Positions 58,864 through 64,000 of a stretch of 64,000 nt of DNA are shown here, in pieces. The number at the start of each line of letters is the position of its first letter. Position 1 is the first letter of the stretch. The stretch is taken from positions 186,001 through 250,000 of the forward strand of contig JAKFAO010000006.1 of assembly GCA_021527695.1 (NCBI GenBank). Direction: 5' to 3'. This stretch comes from Naematelia aurantialba. Taxonomy: Eukaryota > Basidiomycota > Tremellomycetes > Tremellales > Naemateliaceae. The position numbers and the translations under genes are program-made. The notes under the pieces are model-generated. The model had not been told where the DNA came from and ran no database searches. It saw only the letters and a list, made by a program, of their open reading frames with translations.

Positions 58864-61525
58864 GCTTGTGTGCTATGTTATATCTATAGACTATCAGGTG
58901 GATCGCTGCGCCATCAACCAGGCATGTAGTACCACAGGTATTTTGTGGTTTATGAGATGCACGTGGTCCAGGGATCCAGGGGTAAGCGGTGACGTATCAG
59001 ATCGGGATTGAGGTGGCAATGGTGATGCTCGAGTGTGAGCGTTTGCAGCTTTGATCCCAGGGCATCCGGATGAGCACATGCACACACACTGCCGGCATGG
59101 ATCTGGGTCCTTGCAGATCTCGGGCATCAGCTAATAGATACGGCCGAGTGCGCTGCATGATGGAAGAGAGCACGTGAGACGCCATGCATGCCGGCCGTAA
59201 TGAGAATGATTACAAAGCCAAATCGCGTTTGTGCCGATCTGCAGCGCCCGATCGCGAGCGGCCAAAAAAAATCGGACACGATGAGTCATAGCGGTCCAGG
59301 ACAGGCCCCTGAACACCGAGGGGGAATCCTCCGATCTCTCCGATAGACTCTTGTCGGGGCTGTCACCGCGCTGGAAGGCGAGGGGAAAGCCCAGGAAACG
59401 CCAGGAGAAATCGCAGAGAAAGAGGAGCGTTCCAGAGGGAGGAGCAAGCCCCGAGGGAGTGGAATCGTAGAGGAAGGCAGGCAGAGGACGGGGAAAATCA
59501 CAGAGGCAAGGCAGCGAGAGGAGGAGACCGAAGAACTCCCCGAGGGAGCGCAGAGCCCGAGGACGTGCGGAGAGAAGAGCAGAGACGGAAAGTAGGGAAA
59601 AGTTGGAATGAAGCGTCGAGGGTTACGGCGTTTGAACTTTGCCACTAAAACGTCTTTTCATTTTTTCATCTTGGAGCGAGTGGTAGGTTTCACCTCGGTG
59701 TGGTGTGGACGAGTGCGGTGCCCAAGCAGCCGCGAGACGGGGGATGGGTACGGTCGGGGGAGAGTACGGTGCGATAAGACTGACGGACTGGCTGTGCGCG
59801 TCGCCGTCCAGGGAGTGAGTGACTCGGGAAGTAAGACGCGTCACCATGGGCGGGCCCTGCGGCGTCGAGTTGCCCTGTCCTGCGGTGCAACTGCCTACAG
59901 GGTAGTCACCGGCGCCACCGCGCCACTGTCGCCGCCCTTCCACGTTCTCCCTCTCGACCCTGCGACGGCTTATTCGCCGAATGAATCATCCATGATATCC
60001 TTCTGCCTTGCTGCGCTCGTGCGACCGTCCGTTCTGCTGCTCTGCCATTCTGCTTGTTCTGCTGCTCTGCTGTTTTGCTGCTGTTCTGTTCTGCTGTTCT
60101 GCAGCCCCGCGATGATTGTCTGTGCGGCAGCCGTTTGCGGGAGCAGAGGCGACTAGACTAGCTGGTGTGTCGCCGCAGAGCACATCCGTCGGAAGGAGGC
60201 CTGGATACAGGGAACGCAGGGCAGGGTCACGCACACTGGCGTCGTACTTGTCCGAACTGCCCGCGATCGACTGCTCGATCACCCATCAGGCGCTTTTGAT
60301 TTTCCCCGGCGCCCGCCCTTGCTGCCTCTGCCGCCTCGCTGCCCTCGGCTGCCCGTCGTCGCCTTTTGCTGCGTCGCCGTAAATCGGACCGAACGTCGAC
60401 TGGACAATTATTCCAAGTTTAAATCATCACCCAATGGCCGCTCTTCGGCAGTCTCGAAAAAGTCGTCTCTCCGCTCTGCCGTCGAAAGCAGAGGTATCCA
60501 TCCCCCTTCCCATACTCCCAGCCCGACACTCTCCCATACTCCCAGCCCGACGCTCTTCCATACTCCCAGCCCGACGCTCTCCCGTTCGCCGGCCGAGGAA
60601 ACGCGGGTGCCGACACACCACACACCACACTTAGCACACACCCACACCCACACAGCATACCGCCCCGGCGTCGATCCACATCGGGATCTCGTTTCGCTCG
60701 GCAGCTCGGCGTGGCGTGCTAGATCCCATAGACACTCATAGACACCGCGTATGCCGCCACCGTCCATCACACTGCGCTTCCCCTCGTGTGTCGGTGCCGG
60801 AACGACCGTTGCGGAACGTTGCAACAGGCCCATTTTTCAATTGCCGTCACTCTACCCCCAAGCACACGCACAGTAGTGCTCTGGTCTTGCCCCTCCTCCC
60901 GACCACACTTGGCTAGGCGACCCCGATATTTTGGATCGGGTTTAGCGCCCCCCCATCTCCCCTCCCCCCCCCTCCCCTCTCCCCTCTTCTCCCCGAGACC
61001 GACCCCTGTTAATATTTTCCTTCCCAACCGCCATCGACACGCATCCACCTTGTATGTGCGCACCGGTTCGGACCCCCGTCATTTCGGCTTAGCCCTCCCC
61101 CCTCGTGTCCCCCGAGATCCTCCTCTTCCTCGTCCCTCCTGGTCCTGGTGCTCTCGCTCTCGGTGTGAGCTCCATCGCCGCGACGCAGCTTTTGCCGCCG
61201 ATTTTTGCGCCTACATTAATTTCACTCGCCACCTCTTCTCCCGGCACGGCGATCTCGTCCATCCACTCCACATCAGCGCCCATCGTCCCACCATACCCTT
61301 CCCCTCACCGCCCAACCTCCTTCGGCCAGTCTCTTAGTCAGACTCCGTCGCCCATTGCTGTCGACCCCGTTGTAGCTCTAGTGCACGTACCATACTCTTG
61401 CTTCACTAAGCACCGTCGTATCGCACATCCTCCACTCACCGCATCTGGCCCCCAATCCACTTGGTGCGAACCCTTCCAACGGCGGCGCACACGACCGGCA
61501 TATATAATTACTAAACGGCCGAGGA
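58864..61525. other. Long intergenic region upstream of the bZIP gene
   Basis: About 2.7 kb without a supported gene. Holds a (ctg/ttctgctgctctg)n tract at 60035-60108, the 24-bp repeat at 60509-60592, and C-rich runs at 60950-61000. TATATAA at 61500-61506 lies just before the bZIP start and may be part of its core promoter. Such a long leader is common upstream of fungal transcription factor genes. Confidence 0.45.
60509..60592. repeat. About 24-bp tandem repeat
   Basis: Three and a half copies of cccatactcccagcccgacg followed by ctct. Confidence 0.9.
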
Positions 61526-63162
61526 ATGGTAGCCCACTCGTCCTCGAAAAAACCCTCGTCGTCGTCCGACGTCTCTGTTTCCACACTGGGATACAAGATG
61601 AACCATAGTGCCTCTATGAGCAACGTCATGCAGGGTGGCGGTGGCAGCCGTGGCGGCAGTGGCGGCGGCGGCAGTGGTGACGGCTTGGAAGACGGAGACA
61701 ACCGTACTCGCAATGCCAAGGCGCAGCGAAGGCACCGCGAGAAGCGCAAAGCCCACGTTCAAGCTGTACGTCTCCCGCTCTTCGACCACCTGCCTCACTC
61801 GGACCTTGTGTTTGTTGCAGAACACCGCTGATACGTGCGTTTCGCAGCTTGAAGAGTCGGTGCAGCTCCTTACTGGGCAGCTAGAAGACGCCCGTCGGCA
61901 ACTGGGCCAGGCGGCCTACTCCTTGACGGGACGTATCGCCGCCGCCCCTCTTTCTCCCCAGTCCAAGGACTTTACCAACCTCCAAGCAGAGAACGCATAT
62001 CTTCGCGAGGAGAATGCAGACTTTCGAAGACAGCTGTACGCATATCGCGTGAGCTATGGGCCAATCCCACAGCACGCAGGCCAGGTGGACGGTGGCGAGG
62101 TCAAGTCGGAGCCTGGCGGGTTTGGCATGACCTATGGTCAGAGCTCGATGGCGAGTCCGCGTCCGGGCGAGAGACTGAGGCAGTCTGGAGAGTTTGTAAG
62201 TCGTCCCTGCGTCTTCTCCCACCACCTCCCTCCTTCGTCTTTCGTTTATCCCCCTTCTTAGTCCTCCTTCTTTCCTCTTCCCCTTCCTCCTTCTGTCTTC
62301 GTTCCCCTCCTTATTCATCTTTCTTCTTTCCTCGTTCCTTCTTCTTCGTTCTTCTTCGTTCTTCTTCGTTCTTCTTCGTTCTTCTTCCTCTCTGTTTATT
62401 CTTCTCTGTCCTTCCCTCTGTTTCCTTCTCTCCAGCTTCCTACTCTTTCTCCCTCCTTCCGTACTAACAAACCACAGGATAACTCAATACCGTCCACCGC
62501 GGAAGGCTCCACTTCATCTTCATCGTCCTACCCCGTCCCACAAAACGACCCATATGGCCGTAATCCCCGCAGTCGCGTGATGTCTTCTTCATCTGTAAGT
62601 CTACCACCAACGCCACCCCGCTCCTCGCCGGACACGAAATCGGGACTAACCCCTTTCACTCAGGCTCCTGCAGCGTCACCCTACGTCTCGTCAGTCGCCA
62701 ACTTTTCCGACCCGCGCCCCACTTCCCTGTCAGGCGCGTCCCCCTCTACCCCTCTGGAGCAGCGGTACACCCCCGTGCGATACGAATCGCACATGTACCC
62801 TCCCTCTGCACCAGCGCAACCGCCGCCACATCAGCTACCTCGGGCGGGCGTGTACGACATGTCGCATCAGTATCGCGGTGGTGGCGAGAACGCCACGGAG
62901 CATCATACCATGTGGGGACCGGCGGTATGTCTTGTCATTGTCATTGTCACCTGCTCCCCTGACTACTTCCCGTTGCCGTCGTTTGTGATGCCACTGTCGT
63001 CCTCCTCGCCACCCACGCCGTCCATGGCGCGGCCACTCGACCAGTGTGTGAGCATGCTGACTGTGATTGTAGAGCGGACCACCACCGTTTCCTGGTACCG
63101 TCAACTACTCACTAGGCTTTGGCGATGGCCAGAATACCGAAGAATGGCGGGGCGACCACTAA
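61526..63162 (+). CDS. bZIP transcription factor, 374 aa
   Basis: Nuclear DNA-binding regulator. Exons 61526-61765, 61848-62195, 62478-62924, 63073-63162; 374 aa. After a Ser/Gly-rich N-terminus the basic region is TRNAKAQRRHREKRKAHVQA, with N-x7-R followed by exactly nine residues to the first zipper Leu (LEESVQLLTGQLEDARRQLG). A second helical stretch (LQAENAYLREENADFRRQL) extends the coiled coil. The C-terminal half is Pro/Ser-rich and disordered. An upstream acceptor at 61820 would add nine residues between basic region and zipper. A 66-nt segment in exon 3 (GTAAGT...CAG, about 62596-62664) is in frame and could be an optional intron. Intron 2 has a (ttcttcgttc)n repeat at 62338-62390. 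Target genes are unknown. Confidence 0.87.
62338..62390. repeat. (ttcttcgttc)n repeat in bZIP intron 2
   Basis: About five copies of a 10-bp unit in a pyrimidine-rich intron. Confidence 0.85.
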
Positions 63163-63424
63163 GCGAATATCCGAATGTCCGAGCATCAGCAAGTATGTCG
63201 CGTATCAAATAGTGATCGTGTAAAACCACCTTTTATACCCACAGGGACCCGGGGTAGTACATGGATTTGAGGTGGTGTGTGGACTCGAGGTGGTCAAGCG
63301 GAGCGCGCTTGGACGTATTAATCCAAAGGTCTCAATCAGCATCTGGCGGGCTCAGCAGCATAGAACGCCTAGGTCCATTGTAATTCAGTCTGTCGGCATT
63401 GGTCTAGGTCGTGTCATATTCATC

Positions 63425-63690
63425 ATCCACGAGCATGCATTTCTGCGTCTGCATGACGGGCATCACATGCATCGTCACGAGCATGCATGTATGTGACGTC
63501 TGCGTGAAGGCGGCATGTCCATTATCCACGAGACGCATGTCCGTGCCATTCTGTGATGGTGGTCAATGTCTGCATCATGCACGGGCATGCATGTCCGTGC
63601 CGTTCGTGACGACGGCGTCATCTCCATCAAGCACGGGCATGCCAGATCCTGCGTGTAGGTCTTTTTTTTGTACCATCCACGGGCATGCCA
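63425..63690. repeat. Degenerate tandem repeat with GCATGC cores
   Basis: Five or so copies, spaced about 50-60 bp, of 'atccacgrgcatgcatgtccgtgcc'-like sequence; most copies contain the palindrome GCATGC or a one-base variant. Confidence 0.75.
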
Positions 63691-63777
63691 GGTCGGCGTC
63701 AGTGTGTGGAGAGCGAGTCTCTGCCTCTGGGCGGGATCATGAGCCTACCCGCTGAGAAGTGGGGGTACGAAACAGAG

Positions 63778-63812
63778 TGGCGCGAGTGGCGTGAGTGGCG
63801 TGAGTGGCGTGA
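63778..63812. repeat. 10-bp tandem repeat (gtggcgtgag/gagtggcgtg)
   Basis: Three to four copies just upstream of the GAC array. Confidence 0.85.
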
Positions 63813-63898
63813 TGCCCGCGTGTCTGAGGCACGATCTGCTTCCGAGTCCAGCGTTCAGGGGACAAAGATATCCAGGCGCGTTGACGGAGCTGCCGGTG

Positions 63899-63900
<2 letters not shown>

Positions 63901-63957
<57 letters not shown>

Positions 63958-63992
63958 AACGACAACGACGACGACGACAACGACGACGACGA
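63901..63992. repeat. (GAC)n trinucleotide array, about 30 triplets
   Basis: GAC repeats with a few AAC interruptions near the 3' end. Could encode poly-Asp in one frame or poly-Val on the other strand (GTC), but no gene context is visible before the window ends. Confidence 0.93.
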
Positions 63993-64000
63993 CTGCACGG

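Larger units (their letters stand above)
63163..64000. other. 3' region of the bZIP gene, repeat-rich
   Basis: No gene supported up to the window edge. Contains the cacgagcatgcatg-type repeats, a gtggcgtga array and the terminal GAC array. Confidence 0.45.

Noticed and set aside
1..64000. tRNA, rRNA or snRNA genes
   Set aside because: I looked for tRNA B-box-like and other conserved elements by eye and found none convincing; a covariance-model scan would be needed to exclude them.

Overview
The window is nuclear DNA from an intron-rich, GC-moderate fungus. Genes carry many short GT-AG introns (about 40-220 bp). The proteins point to a basidiomycete, most likely a yeast-forming lineage such as Tremellomycetes: a CHS7-type chitin synthase chaperone, an OCH1-like mannosyltransferase, a bZIP factor, exocyst SEC5, a fungal SNF5 with a C-terminal finger, and URA4 dihydroorotase. 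The lineage is inference; no rRNA, tRNA or mitochondrial sequence was recognised to confirm it.

Layout. 1-3674 (+) is the 3' part of a SNF5 chromatin-remodelling subunit. 4191-9568 (-) holds three genes of unknown function, one with a (GAGAAC)n array in an intron. 10107-11393 (-) is an EFM6/METTL21-type lysine methyltransferase, divergent from a mitochondrial-type cation diffusion facilitator (12098-13827, +). 14413-17381 (-) is an OCH1-like GT32 enzyme, divergent from an ArfGAP with a prion-like tail (18437-20909, +). 21465-23218 (-) is a conserved protein of unknown function.

The 24.3-29.8 kb stretch holds three tandem orphan genes (+) that share intron phases and a short N-terminal motif; I read them as a fast-diverging paralogue family. 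SEC5 (30612-33780, +) and URA4 (33826-35148, -) converge with only 45 bp between their stop codons.

An apparently complete PIF/Harbinger transposon (35192-38816) sits 43 bp upstream of the URA4 start codon. It has 16-bp perfect terminal inverted repeats, a 3-bp target duplication, an intact DDE transposase, an intact Myb/SANT-like partner, and a third small open frame.

The right part encodes a conserved unknown protein (40043-41538, +), a DIC1-like mitochondrial carrier with a 12-nt micro-exon (41852-43415, -), a full-size ABCB multidrug transporter (44095-49182, -), mitochondrial succinyl-CoA ligase beta (50051-52106, -), a secreted ricin-lectin/GH5 glucanase (53077-55340, -), CHS7 (56981-58863, +) and a bZIP factor (61526-63162, +). 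Several work in the wall and secretory pathway (OCH1-like, ArfGAP, SEC5, GH5, CHS7), but they are not operonic and I infer no shared regulation.

Exon models were built by hand from splice signals, reading frame and family motifs. Where every exon was traced, the exon lengths sum to a whole number of codons. The most notable points are the intact Harbinger element at the URA4 promoter, the orphan paralogue trio, three inferred GC-AG introns, the DIC1 micro-exon, and an alternative splice acceptor that would change bZIP spacing.
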